Assembly: GCA_019637395.1 (NCBI GenBank)
Contig: JAHBVR010000010.1
Location: forward strand, 265,402 to 329,401
Source: Vulcanimicrobiota bacterium
GTDB taxonomy: Bacteria > Vulcanimicrobiota > Xenobia > Xenobiales > JADMJV01
Direction: 5' to 3'
DNA: 64,000 nucleotides
Shown: positions 17,200 to 25,754 of the stretch, one piece after another
Layout: each line of letters starts with the position of its first letter
Numbering within the stretch: position 1 is the first letter of the stretch
The notes under the pieces: model-generated
Seen by the model: only the letters and a program-made list of their open reading frames with translations
Databases searched by the model: none
What the model was told of the DNA's origin: nothing
Made by a program: the position numbers and the translations under genes

Positions 17200-18584
17200 T
17201 CCGCATACACTTCTCCCAGGGTCGGGTAGCGTTTCACAGGGTCTTTCTCCAGCATGCGCGCCAGCAGCAGGGAAACCGGCCTGGGTACGTGTTCGGGAAA
17301 GGGCTTATAGGCCGCATGAAGAGATTCACTCATAACCACCATAAAATTGTTGGGGTCGTTCTTAAAGGGAAACTGGTGGCACCACATTTCATAGCCGATC
17401 ACCCCCAGGGCCCACTGGTCCACCGAGGGGGTGGCGGCTCCGGCGATCTGTTCTGGGGCCATATAAGCGGGAGTGCCGGGGGTATAGCCGGTCTGGGTAG
17501 CCTTGGACGTATGCGGGGATTTGGCCAGTCCAAAGTCAATGATTTTGAGGTTGCCTTTTTCGTCCAGCATGATGTTGGCTGGTTTCAAATCGCGGTGCAG
17601 CACCCCCAGTTTGTGGGCCTGGACCATGGCCTCCAGAGCCTGCTGAAAAAGCCGACAAGCCTCCTGGCGAGAGAGCGGGCCCCGAGCCAGGTGGTCGGCC
17701 AGGGAAAGCCCTCCCACATGTTCAAAAACCAGGCTGATGGGCGACAGTCCCCCCAGCGCCGGGGTACCGTTCACCACCTGGGTTCCATCCGAACGGCTCG
17801 GCGCGGGAGCTTGGGACTCTTCCGGCCTGGCGGTGGTCTTGTACCCGTCCGGCCAATCGAAATCGAGCAATTTGACGATGTGGCCATGGTCCAGAGATTT
17901 CAGCGCCACGATTTCATTGCGCAGCCGCAGCAAATCGGTTTCGTTCTGAGGAACGACGAGTTTCACCGCCACCGCCTGGCGAGGATCCAGGCTGTCTTGA
18001 GGCAATGCTTTATAAACGGTTCCATTGGCCCCCTGTCCCAGGCGTTTCACCAGCGTCCAGCGGATGACATTGCGTCCCAGATTCGGATCCGGGTCCGATA
18101 CTTTCTGCCGGCTCAGCTCCTCATATTGTTGCTGACGGACCCGTTCGCGTTGGCGCACTCGCCGAAAACGCCACACTCCCGCCGCGGCAAACGCACTCAG
18201 AAGAGCCAGCAGCCAGCCATAGCGCCGCCCATAGAAGTGTAGGGGGGAGCGTAACGCCAACTGCAGAGGCGGCTGGGAAGCAGGAGGAAAGGTTCCTCCC
18301 TGCAGTTGGTCCCAACGCAATACCTGGGGCAAGCTCTGGTAATCTCCCTGGGGATCCTGAAACTCCAGGCGTCTCTGATCCTCGCGCTGGCCGGTCAGAA
18401 AGTCTTTGCGGTACAAGGTCACCTTGCCTTGCCGAGCGGGCTGCAGTTGGTCGTTTAAATACACCTCGGTGGCCGGCTTGGTGCGAAACTCCACCTCCAC
18501 CACCTCCACCGGCTGTGCGACTCCCCAAGCCGAAATCAGCCAAACCAACAACAGCGAGCCCAGTCCTCTCCGAGGAAAAATCAC
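17169..18584 (-). CDS. membrane Ser/Thr protein kinase with exported N-terminal domain
   Basis: GTG 18584, in a GTGA overlap with the upstream pseudopilin gene, gives 471 residues. A signal-peptide-like segment (LGSLLLVWLISAWGVAQ) is followed by an exported domain of about 95 residues that starts like a PEGA repeat (EVEFRTKPATEVYLNDQLQP). A membrane helix (about 122-138), a basic juxtamembrane stretch and the kinase domain come next: G-loop GQGANGTVY (183-191), Lys208, HRDLKPANIML (Asp332), DFGLAK (Asp350), APEQ and DQWALGVIGYEM. A Pro/Ser-rich loop of about 35 residues is inserted between the N-lobe strands. The order (sensor outside first, kinase last) is reversed relative to PknB-type kinases. 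Its place in the filament operon suggests it senses envelope or filament state. Confidence 0.85.
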   Translation of the reverse strand: MIFPRRGLGSLLLVWLISAWGVAQPVEVVEVEFRTKPATEVYLNDQLQPARQGKVTLYRKDFLTGQREDQRRLEFQDPQGDYQSLPQVLRWDQLQGGTFPPASQPPLQLALRSPLHFYGRRYGWLLALLSAFAAAGVWRFRRVRQRERVRQQQYEELSRQKVSDPDPNLGRNVIRWTLVKRLGQGANGTVYKALPQDSLDPRQAVAVKLVVPQNETDLLRLRNEIVALKSLDHGHIVKLLDFDWPDGYKTTARPEESQAPAPSRSDGTQVVNGTPALGGLSPISLVFEHVGGLSLADHLARGPLSRQEACRLFQQALEAMVQAHKLGVLHRDLKPANIMLDEKGNLKIIDFGLAKSPHTSKATQTGYTPGTPAYMAPEQIAGAATPSVDQWALGVIGYEMWCHQFPFKNDPNNFMVVMSESLHAAYKPFPEHVPRPVSLLLARMLEKDPVKRYPTLGEVYADWLQMKGTLN

Positions 18585-19147
18585 AGAGCGCCGGCTGCCA
18601 GTTCGGGATTGGGAGAGGCCGTCAAACTGGTCGATTGCGTCCCCGAGGTCCAACTCAGGCGCACGGCCCCTTCCAGCTTCTCCACCTTCAGGGTATCCAC
18701 GGCCATGAAGCGCAGGTCCTTCTCCAGAGAATCGCGGGCCAGGATCTGCTGCAAAGCCGTCGGCTCGATGGCCAGCACCCGGTCTCCCGGTAGCGGTGGC
18801 GTGGCCGGCAGCCGGCGCCGCAGCAAACGGCCGTCCTGGACAGCGTAATGCAAGACCTGGTTGCACTTCCACAGGTTCTGGTCGCTCAACTCCAGCACGG
18901 GCAGCAAGGCGACGGAAGTGGAGTCCACGCTGACCCCCGCCGGCGGGGTCGTTTCCAGGTCAGCTCGGAACTGGCGCCCGAACTGCAGCCCCAACAGCTC
19001 CTCATTAACCTCCGCCGTCAAGGGGCGAGACTTGCGTAAGAGTTCGATGACCACTTCGCTGCTGATAAGCAGAACCACCAGGGCCAGGGCCATGGCCACC
19101 AGCACCTCCACCAGGCTGAACCCTTGCTTGCCTCGTCTGCGCTGCAA
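18581..19147 (-). CDS. prepilin-like protein (GspJ/PilW-like)
   Basis: A TTG start at 19147 is chosen because AAGGAGG (complement of 19154-19160) lies 6 bases upstream; another TTG at 19168 overlaps the previous stop but has no ribosome site. The product is 188 residues. The leader LQRRRGKQG is followed by FSLVEVLVAMALALVVLL, a canonical prepilin signal with Glu at +5. The segment ELLGLQFGRQFRADLETTPP after the spine is typical of PilW/GspJ-type proteins. The stop overlaps the kinase start. Confidence 0.8.
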   Translation of the reverse strand: MQRRRGKQGFSLVEVLVAMALALVVLLISSEVVIELLRKSRPLTAEVNEELLGLQFGRQFRADLETTPPAGVSVDSTSVALLPVLELSDQNLWKCNQVLHYAVQDGRLLRRRLPATPPLPGDRVLAIEPTALQQILARDSLEKDLRFMAVDTLKVEKLEGAVRLSWTSGTQSTSLTASPNPELAAGAL

Positions 19148-19164
19148 AATCGGCCTCCTTCCGC

Positions 19165-20544
19165 TCAAAGAGTAAATAACGGGTTGGCCACCGAGAAGAT
19201 ATCCTGGCGGTTATTGGTGTCGTTTTCCACCAGGTTGGTGGCCTGGCTGGCAAAAACGATGCGCGAACCGTCGGCGCTGATGCGGGGAGAGCCACAGCGG
19301 CCGTTGGGCGGGGTGAATCCCAGTCCCCAGGAGACGCGTTTGCACACATTATTGAGCGTGTCGTAAACATAGACGTCCAGGAAACCATTGGTGTCGGAGC
19401 CGTCCAGATTGGTGGAGTCGGACTGAAAGACGACGAAGCGGCCGTCCCCGGAGATGCCCGGAAAGTCCGAGTCGCCATTGCCCTGGGTTCCGTCGCTGGC
19501 CACCGAGACCCGCCGGGTGGTGCCGGTCATCGTGTCGCGCACAAAGATGTCAGAAAACCCATTGGTGTCTCCGGCCACCAGGTTGCTGGCCTCCGAGTCA
19601 AAGACCACGAAGCGGCCGTTGCTGCTCAGAGCGACGCTATCGCTGAATCCGCCCAGGAAGCCGGAGTTGTTGTTGGCGGGAACGCCCCCCAGACCCACGC
19701 TGATCAAGGTGGTGGCGCCGGTGGCCGGCTGCTTCAAGAAGACATCGCGGAACCCGTTGGTGTCACCGGTTACCAGGTTAGTGGCCTCCGAAATAAAGGC
19801 CACGAAATTGCCGTCCTTGGAAATTTCAGCCCCGTAAGAATCGCCGTCACCTTGCACGCCAGCTGAATCTGTGCTAATCAGGCTAATGCTATTGGTGCTG
19901 ATAATACGTAAGAAAACATCTTCGAAACCATTAGTGTCAACGGGCACCAGATTAGTGGCCAGGGATTCAAAGGAGACCCGGTCCCCATCTGCGGAGATCC
20001 CGACATTGGCACTGCTTTCGTTGCCCTGCACGCCTCCCGCCGACACGCTCAGACGCACAATGGCACCACTGCTGCGATCTTTGCGAAAGGTGTCGATGAA
20101 GAAATTGGTGTCGCCCGGCACCAGTGTCTGGGCAGCCGACTGGAAGGCCACGAACTGGCCGCTGGCCGAAACTTTGGCTTGTACGCTGCCGCCCACGGTG
20201 GGGGCGACTCCGGCGGCGTCGGTGCTGACGATGGCCAGAGTCTGAGCGGTCCGATCTCGGGCAAAAACGGCCCCGTTGGGATTGGCTCCGAAGGCAAAGG
20301 ACTCAAACACGATCAGGCCACCGTTGGCAGTGATATCCGGAGTCCCTCCATCCCCCTGGGCCTGGCTGCTGTCCACACTCTCGCGCACGATGCCGGTGGT
20401 GGGAGTCGGCGTCGGGGTGGTTGTGGCTGTCGGCGAGACCGTTGGAAACGGGCCGGTCCACACGAACTGTTCGTCGCTGCCGCAGCCGTAGGCCAGCAGT
20501 GCGGCGCTCAACACGGCGGCACCTCGCCAGAAGTTCTTAGACAT
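19165..20544 (-). CDS. lipoprotein beta-propeller with PD40-type repeats
   Basis: 459 residues. The signal peptide has the lipobox LLAYGC (Cys21), followed by a Thr/Pro linker (about 34-50). The rest consists of about seven repeats of roughly 57 residues with the consensus ISADGRFVAFQS.ATNLV.GDTNGF.D(V/I)F..D, for example SGQFVAFQSAAQTLVPGDTN and DGNFVAFISEATNLVTGDTN. The GDTNGF turn may bind calcium. Such propellers resemble TolB and outer-membrane-anchored adhesin or scaffold proteins. It sits between two pseudopilin genes (3-base gap upstream), so it probably works at the filament exit or tip. A soluble counterpart is the propeller fused to a pseudopilin at 5555-7528. Confidence 0.85.
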   Translation of the reverse strand: MSKNFWRGAAVLSAALLAYGCGSDEQFVWTGPFPTVSPTATTTPTPTPTTGIVRESVDSSQAQGDGGTPDITANGGLIVFESFAFGANPNGAVFARDRTAQTLAIVSTDAAGVAPTVGGSVQAKVSASGQFVAFQSAAQTLVPGDTNFFIDTFRKDRSSGAIVRLSVSAGGVQGNESSANVGISADGDRVSFESLATNLVPVDTNGFEDVFLRIISTNSISLISTDSAGVQGDGDSYGAEISKDGNFVAFISEATNLVTGDTNGFRDVFLKQPATGATTLISVGLGGVPANNNSGFLGGFSDSVALSSNGRFVVFDSEASNLVAGDTNGFSDIFVRDTMTGTTRRVSVASDGTQGNGDSDFPGISGDGRFVVFQSDSTNLDGSDTNGFLDVYVYDTLNNVCKRVSWGLGFTPPNGRCGSPRISADGSRIVFASQATNLVENDTNNRQDIFSVANPLFTL

Positions 20545-20547
20545 CAG

Positions 20548-22149
20548 TTACCTCCAGGAAATCTGTTGAATGGGCAAGCTCAGTCGCAACTGGCTCTCTT
20601 TGGCGATAAATTTATTCAGATCCAGCGAAAAATGCCCCTCGGCCAGGGACTTGCGCTCCAGTTCTTTCTGATACTCTTCGTCGAGCCGGGCAACCTGGGG
20701 CTTGAGGTTTTCGATGGCCTTAGCTTGCTGCTGAGTGAAGAAGGTTCGCCAGTCGCTATAGGGCTGGGGGGGGAGTTGCCCTGTCCGCTCCATGGTTCTG
20801 GCCCCTTCTTCGGCACTGGCAAAAACATCTAATCTCCAGGCCATAGGTACGTGGGTGGCGTCCACCCGCTCGACGTTGAATCCGCCCTGGCCGTTGTTCA
20901 TGCTCGGGTCAAAGAAGTCCTGAGCCCCGCCCACTTTCACTCCCTGCCCCCTTCCGTCATCGGCGGGCGCGAAGGGGAGCAGCGGATACTTGATGGCAAA
21001 ACTCTGGCCCACTTCGCTCTGCAGAGCGGTGACATTGTTCATCTTCAAAGGAGCGGCGGAGCTGCCGGAGTCGGATAGGAAAGCACCGACCAGCGTGATC
21101 TTCTCGGCGGTGAACTGGCCCTGGCAGTAGAGCAGGCCATAGAGGTAGGTATCCGGACCCTTGCCCCGCACCGTTAGATCCCCGGTACAGCAGACCGCCA
21201 GCTCCTGATTGGAGCGCAGCGCCACCCCGTCCTCGATGACCACGTTGCCGTCCACGAAGACAGCCCCCAGACCGGAGATTCCGCCCCGAATGTGCAAGTT
21301 ACCCTTGATGTAAAGCACCGCCTCGCTCAGTTCCAGGCCGCCGCTTTCAATGACCAGCCCGTCCGCCGCCCGGCACCAGCCACGCAACACGGTTCCCGGA
21401 CTGTTGGCCGGTAACTCCCGAAGAAAGGGCCGTCCGGCCGTATCATAACTCCTGACATCCAGGTGGGGCAGGTCCACCTTCTGATGCACCACCCCGCCGC
21501 GCACCACCGCCCCCCTCAGCTCGGCCCGCCCGGGTGTGCGCACCGCCCCCGCCACCGAGCTATTCCCCTCCAGCACCACGGCCGGATCGCCCGAGGACAA
21601 ACTGGCCACATCAGCCGGATGGAGATTTTCCATGGTCATCGGATTGGGCAATTCATCCGAGTTCCTGATCGCGCCCACCAAAAAATTCCCCGTGACCGTG
21701 ATCGGCCCGGTGGCCGCAATGGCAAATGGGTATTTGGGAGTGTGCAGAACGCATTTCAGGGCGCGTCGGGTCCTGCCCTGAACTCCCGTGGCCATCAATA
21801 AGACACTGTGGGCCGGCACCGGCTGCTGCCCGAAGCCCATGGTGGGCTTGTCGGCGGCGTAATTGTTGATGGAATACGGCTCCTCTGGGGAAATGGCGAA
21901 GCTCAGCTTGCCCTTGGCTCCGTCCGGCATCTCGACTTGAAGCGGCCGGGCAAACTCAAAATCTCGTTGTACTTCAGCAATTCCCATCTGCAGTACACTA
22001 CGCGCCGCCTGCAGTGCGGCCTCCTCCTGGCGAAAAAAATTCATCTGAGTAGCGTTTCCGTAACTGGCCTGGAGAATAGCAGCTAACACCGAAGCCACCA
22101 GGGCCAGCACCATCAGGACATAAAGGAGAACGTGGCCTCGTCTCCTCAT
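20548..22149 (-). CDS. GspK/PilX-like protein with a long beta-helix-like region
   Basis: 533 residues. The N-terminus MRRRGHVLLYVLMVLALVAS matches the leader and helix of GspK-type proteins (Arg-Gly, then a hydrophobic helix without Glu at +5), followed by FFRQEEAALQAARSVLQMGI, the PilX-like continuation. Residues about 150-390 contain short hydrophobic strands and turns (VLEGNSSVAGAVRTPGRAEL, GAVFVDGNVVIEDGV) like bactofilin/right-handed beta-helix segments. The C-terminus is helical (YQKELERKSLAEGHFSLDL). ATG 22149 lies in an ATGA overlap with the response regulator gene. It is far longer than GspK (about 330), so the beta-helix is probably an added display or polymerisation module. Confidence 0.75.
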   Translation of the reverse strand: MRRRGHVLLYVLMVLALVASVLAAILQASYGNATQMNFFRQEEAALQAARSVLQMGIAEVQRDFEFARPLQVEMPDGAKGKLSFAISPEEPYSINNYAADKPTMGFGQQPVPAHSVLLMATGVQGRTRRALKCVLHTPKYPFAIAATGPITVTGNFLVGAIRNSDELPNPMTMENLHPADVASLSSGDPAVVLEGNSSVAGAVRTPGRAELRGAVVRGGVVHQKVDLPHLDVRSYDTAGRPFLRELPANSPGTVLRGWCRAADGLVIESGGLELSEAVLYIKGNLHIRGGISGLGAVFVDGNVVIEDGVALRSNQELAVCCTGDLTVRGKGPDTYLYGLLYCQGQFTAEKITLVGAFLSDSGSSAAPLKMNNVTALQSEVGQSFAIKYPLLPFAPADDGRGQGVKVGGAQDFFDPSMNNGQGGFNVERVDATHVPMAWRLDVFASAEEGARTMERTGQLPPQPYSDWRTFFTQQQAKAIENLKPQVARLDEEYQKELERKSLAEGHFSLDLNKFIAKESQLRLSLPIQQISWR

Positions 22150-23090
22150 GGCGCCCCTCTGGTGGCGGCCAGTTCGGGCAGTTCAAATTCCGCTGGCAAG
22201 CCGCCGCTGTAGGAGCGATCCCAGCAAAATCGGTAAAAGGAGGTCAGGGCGGGGGATGCTTCGCGCATCTCCAAGGGAGTGACCCGAACCACTGTCACCG
22301 AGGATAAATGCTCCGCCGCCATTGCCCCCTGGACGATTCGTTCGTACAGCACATTGAATTCGTTCTGTGGGATTTCGGACTGCTCGGAAGGCTGTACCTT
22401 CTGATCCTCGGCCCAGGACTCCATGTGCGAGCGCGCTTGCTGCAACGCCGCAATCCATTCCGCTACCGGCGCTCCCACAAAATCCTGACGCCGGGCCGTC
22501 AAATAAGAAAGTTCCACCTTTTCAAAGAGCTGCCAACAAGCCAGGGCGGTCGTGCGCAGTAACTTGCGAGAACGGATCAGAGTATAGAAGCTCTGTAGAA
22601 ACTCCCCACGGACCTGCTCGAGCTTCTGCATCGAATGAGTCTGCAGTGCCTTGAGACGATTCTGAACCAATTGTTTAGGTAATTGCAAAAGCCGATTGAG
22701 CAGGCCTTCGTTGAAGTGCTGCGTTTGGCGGCTTTTGCTGCAGCGACTTAGCGCTTTGCGCAACTCCTCGTGATCGAACGGTTTATAGAGATAATTTTGG
22801 ACCAACAATTTCGCCGCTCGCAGCGGCACTTGCTCGTCCGCATAGCCCGTCATCACCACGCATTGAGCCTGAGGGCGGTATTGTTTGAGCTTGGACACCA
22901 CCTCGACCCCGTCCATCTCACCGGGCAGGCGCACGTCGGTCAAAATTACGTCAAAAGGAAAGTCTCGACCCATCCTCAGGGCCGCCGAACCGTCTTCAGC
23001 GGTCTGGATCTCAAACTCTTCATCCAGGGTCTCGGCAAGCAATTCCCTCAGATTCTCGTCATCTTCAATGATGAGGAGGCGGGGCTTCAT
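22146..23090 (-). CDS. response regulator, paralogue of the 678-1535 regulator
   Basis: ATG 23090 (MKPRLLIIEDDENL), in an ATGA overlap with the GspF-like gene, is preferred over an in-frame start at 23120; the product has 314 residues. The receiver domain has EDDE, Asp52 (TDVRL), Thr81 (MTGYAD) and Lys103 (YLYKPF). The C-terminal half is all-helical (QVRGEFLQSFYTLIRSRKLL, TALACWQLFEKVELSYLTAR, HLSSVTVVRVTPLEMREASP) and lines up with the tail of the other regulator, which has LFLAIRSKVHYAETALALWD and LSLAVTLRRIPPERRQ. No DNA-binding motif is seen. No kinase is adjacent, so it may be served by the kinase at 1539-3683 or another outside the window. Confidence 0.85.
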   Translation of the reverse strand: MKPRLLIIEDDENLRELLAETLDEEFEIQTAEDGSAALRMGRDFPFDVILTDVRLPGEMDGVEVVSKLKQYRPQAQCVVMTGYADEQVPLRAAKLLVQNYLYKPFDHEELRKALSRCSKSRQTQHFNEGLLNRLLQLPKQLVQNRLKALQTHSMQKLEQVRGEFLQSFYTLIRSRKLLRTTALACWQLFEKVELSYLTARRQDFVGAPVAEWIAALQQARSHMESWAEDQKVQPSEQSEIPQNEFNVLYERIVQGAMAAEHLSSVTVVRVTPLEMREASPALTSFYRFCWDRSYSGGLPAEFELPELAATRGAP

Positions 23091-24241
23091 AGGCTTCGCA
23101 GCACCTGATAGACGGGCCAAAGACCCAGAAGCGCCGCTCCCCCGCAGATCACTCCCTGCACTGTCATAATGGCGGGCTGCAGCAATGCCACCATGCGCTC
23201 TATTAAAGTATCAAATTCCGTTTCGGCGTGGCGTACGTAACTCTGCAGACAGCGGGGTAAAGTGCCGCTTTCCTCACCGGTGCTGACGAACTGCAAGAAG
23301 ATTTCAGGGAAAAATCCTGTACCCTCCAAAGCCTTGTGCAAACTGGCTCCGTCTTCAAGCGACCTGGTCACAATTTCCAAAATCGTTTTTAGGAAGGGAC
23401 TCGGAGTACTGGTCAGCATCAGCCTCAAGCCTTGAGCCAGAGGAACCCCGGCTTCCAGCAAGTCGGCAATGTGGCGAGCCACAGCCACGGTGGGAGCAAT
23501 CCGCAGAAATTCCAAGCCGCGCCAGCGAAAAAGAATCTTTTCGAGCGAGTAGCGGTACCCTTTGCTGGCCCAGACCAGTGCCAGGGCCAAACAACCCAAA
23601 GCCAGCAAGACCCCCGCCAGCAAAAACCAGCGCACATCCAAAACCGTAAGCACCGTAGCCAGCCACGGGGGGGGCGGCGCCAGGCTGGCGGCGACCTCCA
23701 TCACCGGGCGCATGACCAGAAGGAGAACCAGGGTTAGAGCCACGGAGGTCACACATAAAAAGGCCGGGTAAGTGAGTTTCGATACCAAGGAGTCGCGCAG
23801 AGCGACTCGCTTTAACTCCTGCTCAGATAACTTGCCCAGGGCTGCGGGAACCGTGCCGGCTTCGTTGGCCACCACCATCGCGCTGATTTGATAGGGAGTG
23901 AATAGTTGGCTTTTCTCCATCGCCTTCGGCAACGAACCACCGGACTCCACTGTCTCCAGGCAGACTTCCAGTGCCTTCGGGCCACCCTGACAGAGAACTC
24001 TCAAAGCCCTCACAATGGGCATGTTGCCATCCAGCATTACGCTAAGGCAGAGTAGATTCCGACTTCGCTCCCGTGGGCTCCAAGGAGCGCCCCGATTGAA
24101 CCTCTCGACACCTCGCCGGAAAACCTCTTGCCAGGACTCCCTCGCGGGACGATTTTTTGCGTCCAGGAGGGAGCGCCCGCGAGGACTTCGCAGTCGAAGC
24201 CCGGCGATCTCCTTTTCCAGTTGCGCTCCTGCATCCGACAT
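23087..24241 (-). CDS. GspF/PilC-like inner-membrane platform protein, second copy
   Basis: 384 residues; first gene of the minus-strand filament operon. Duplicated F domain: NLLCLSVMLDGNMPIVRALR at about residue 62 and VARHIADLLEAGVPLAQGLR at about 255. Membrane segments are at about 165-185, 205-225 and near the C-terminus; the LTYPAFLCV motif follows the first domain and PEIFLQFVSTGEESGTLPRC marks the second. It resembles the copy at 8005-9132 in layout but is quite divergent. The upstream spacer of 57 bases is shared with the divergent gene at 24299. Confidence 0.85.
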   Translation of the reverse strand: MSDAGAQLEKEIAGLRLRSPRGRSLLDAKNRPARESWQEVFRRGVERFNRGAPWSPRERSRNLLCLSVMLDGNMPIVRALRVLCQGGPKALEVCLETVESGGSLPKAMEKSQLFTPYQISAMVVANEAGTVPAALGKLSEQELKRVALRDSLVSKLTYPAFLCVTSVALTLVLLLVMRPVMEVAASLAPPPPWLATVLTVLDVRWFLLAGVLLALGCLALALVWASKGYRYSLEKILFRWRGLEFLRIAPTVAVARHIADLLEAGVPLAQGLRLMLTSTPSPFLKTILEIVTRSLEDGASLHKALEGTGFFPEIFLQFVSTGEESGTLPRCLQSYVRHAETEFDTLIERMVALLQPAIMTVQGVICGGAALLGLWPVYQVLRSL

Positions 24242-24298
24242 TTAACTGATTTTGACACCTACTTCAGCAACGCCTCCCCAGTATGCTAGATTAAAAAG

Positions 24299-24664
24299 AT
24301 GCATCGACGCTCTGGCATTCTGACCGAGGCTATCATTTCCCAGCAAATCCTGGTGATTCTCCTCATCCTGGCGACAGGGATCCTGATCACGGCAATCATG
24401 AGAGAACGAAAATCCCGGCAAACGGCATACGCCTGGGCCCTCGCTCAAGAAATCTTGCAAGAAACCGATTGGGGGCAAAAACCGGAGGCTAAATCCGTCG
24501 AACGTGCCGGAGTTCTGTATACGGCAAAGACAGCCTGGACACCAATCTCGCCCGGTTACCCGCCGGAACGGAGCCAGCTTCTTCGGGTGGAGGTTGCCTG
24601 GAAAGACGGAGACGTCACCTTTGCAACGGTGAAACGACCTCAACTGGGCCAACCCCAACCCTAG
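24299..24664 (+). CDS. small pseudopilin-like protein
   Basis: 121 residues. A short basic leader (MHRRSG) precedes ILTEAIISQQILVILLILAT, a hydrophobic helix with Glu at +4 rather than +5, so it is an atypical prepilin signal. The body contains LAQEILQETDWGQK, similar to GspI/PilV sequences (A-x-E-x-L-E-x). It is divergent from the GspF-led operon and probably contributes a minor filament subunit. The initiation region has only a weak ribosome site (AAAAAG). Confidence 0.55.
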   Translation: MHRRSGILTEAIISQQILVILLILATGILITAIMRERKSRQTAYAWALAQEILQETDWGQKPEAKSVERAGVLYTAKTAWTPISPGYPPERSQLLRVEVAWKDGDVTFATVKRPQLGQPQP

Positions 24665-24758
24665 CCTATACGAAGAATCTGGTCCCCACCACCATCAGGG
24701 GGCCAGTGCACTGATCCTGGTCATACTCCGCCTGTGGGAGTCAGTCTAGACTGCTCCT

Positions 24759-25754
24759 ATGCGCACCGCCTTTTTCAGCACTCATCGCTTCGATCGTGAT
24801 TCCTTTCAAACAAACGAGCACGACATCAGCTTCTTCGAAGCCTCCCTGGATGATTCGACAAGCTCGCTGGCCACAGGCTTTCCCGCCGTCTGCGCCTTCG
24901 TGAACGACCGCCTGAATACGGCGGTGCTGCACAAGCTCAAAGCGGGAGGCACGCAGTATATCGTGCTGCGCTCGGCCGGCTTCAACCACGTGGATCTGGA
25001 GTCGGCCACGCAGCTCGGCCTCAAGGTGGCCCGTGTGCCGGCCTATTCGCCCAATTCCGTCGCCGAACACACAGTAGGCCTTATGCTGTGCCTGAACCGC
25101 AAGCTGCATCGCGCCTATGCCCGCACCCGCGAGCATAATTTTCTCCTCGACGGACTGCTGGGCTTTGACTTCTGCGGACGCACCGTGGGCCTGGTTGGGG
25201 CCGGAAAAATTGGCGGTCTGGTCCAAAAGATCATGCAGGCTTTCGGCTGCCGGGTCCTGGTCTCCGACCCCGCCCTGCCCGACTCGCTGGAGCTGGCGGA
25301 ACTGCTGAGCCAGAGCGATATCGTAAGTCTGCACTGTCCCCTGACACCCGCCACCCACCATCTTATTGGCAGAGCTCAACTGGCGGTTATGAAACCAGGA
25401 GCTATGCTCATCAATACGGGTCGAGGCGGGTTAATCGACAGCCGGGCCGTGTTGGCCGCCCTGAAGTCCGGCCAACTGGGCGCCCTGGGGTTGGACGTCT
25501 ATGAAGAAGAGGAGTCCCACTTTTTCCGTGACCTGTCGGACAAACCCCTCCAGGACGACATCCTGGCTCGGCTGCTAACCTTTCCCAACGTACTCATCAC
25601 CGCCCACCAAGGATTCTTTACTCAAGAAGCGCTCGCCAACATCGCCCGAACGACACTGGAGAACCTCAGCTCCTTTGAAAGGAAAGGAGAAGCCCCTGGC
25701 CCCAACCGTCTACCCTACCATGGAGCTTCGGCTCTAAGTTCCTCCAGCGAATAA
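24759..25754 (+). CDS. ldhA: D-lactate dehydrogenase (fermentative, LdhA-type)
   Basis: 331 residues, NAD-dependent reduction of pyruvate to D-lactate in the cytosol. The Rossmann motif GLVGAGKIG (144-152) and the catalytic triad Arg222 (NTGRGGLID), Glu251 (DVYEEEESHFF) and His283 (TAHQGFFT) have exactly the spacing of E. coli LdhA (235/264/296). Strings such as LRSAGFNHVDL, VARVPAYSPNSVAEHTVG and HRAYARTREHNF are characteristic of LdhA rather than other 2-hydroxyacid dehydrogenases. The last 40 bases overlap the convergent glycosyltransferase gene. Upstream (24680-24704) lies a GC-rich hairpin without a T-run. Confidence 0.9.
   Translation: MRTAFFSTHRFDRDSFQTNEHDISFFEASLDDSTSSLATGFPAVCAFVNDRLNTAVLHKLKAGGTQYIVLRSAGFNHVDLESATQLGLKVARVPAYSPNSVAEHTVGLMLCLNRKLHRAYARTREHNFLLDGLLGFDFCGRTVGLVGAGKIGGLVQKIMQAFGCRVLVSDPALPDSLELAELLSQSDIVSLHCPLTPATHHLIGRAQLAVMKPGAMLINTGRGGLIDSRAVLAALKSGQLGALGLDVYEEEESHFFRDLSDKPLQDDILARLLTFPNVLITAHQGFFTQEALANIARTTLENLSSFERKGEAPGPNRLPYHGASALSSSSE

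Noticed and set aside
24252..24287. TTGACA followed by TATGCT upstream of the small pseudopilin gene
   Set aside because: The two hexamers are 24 bases apart, too far for a sigma-70 promoter.
24680..24704. GC-rich hairpin before ldhA as a terminator
   Set aside because: No T-run follows the stem, and the stem contains a wobble pair; too weak to call.
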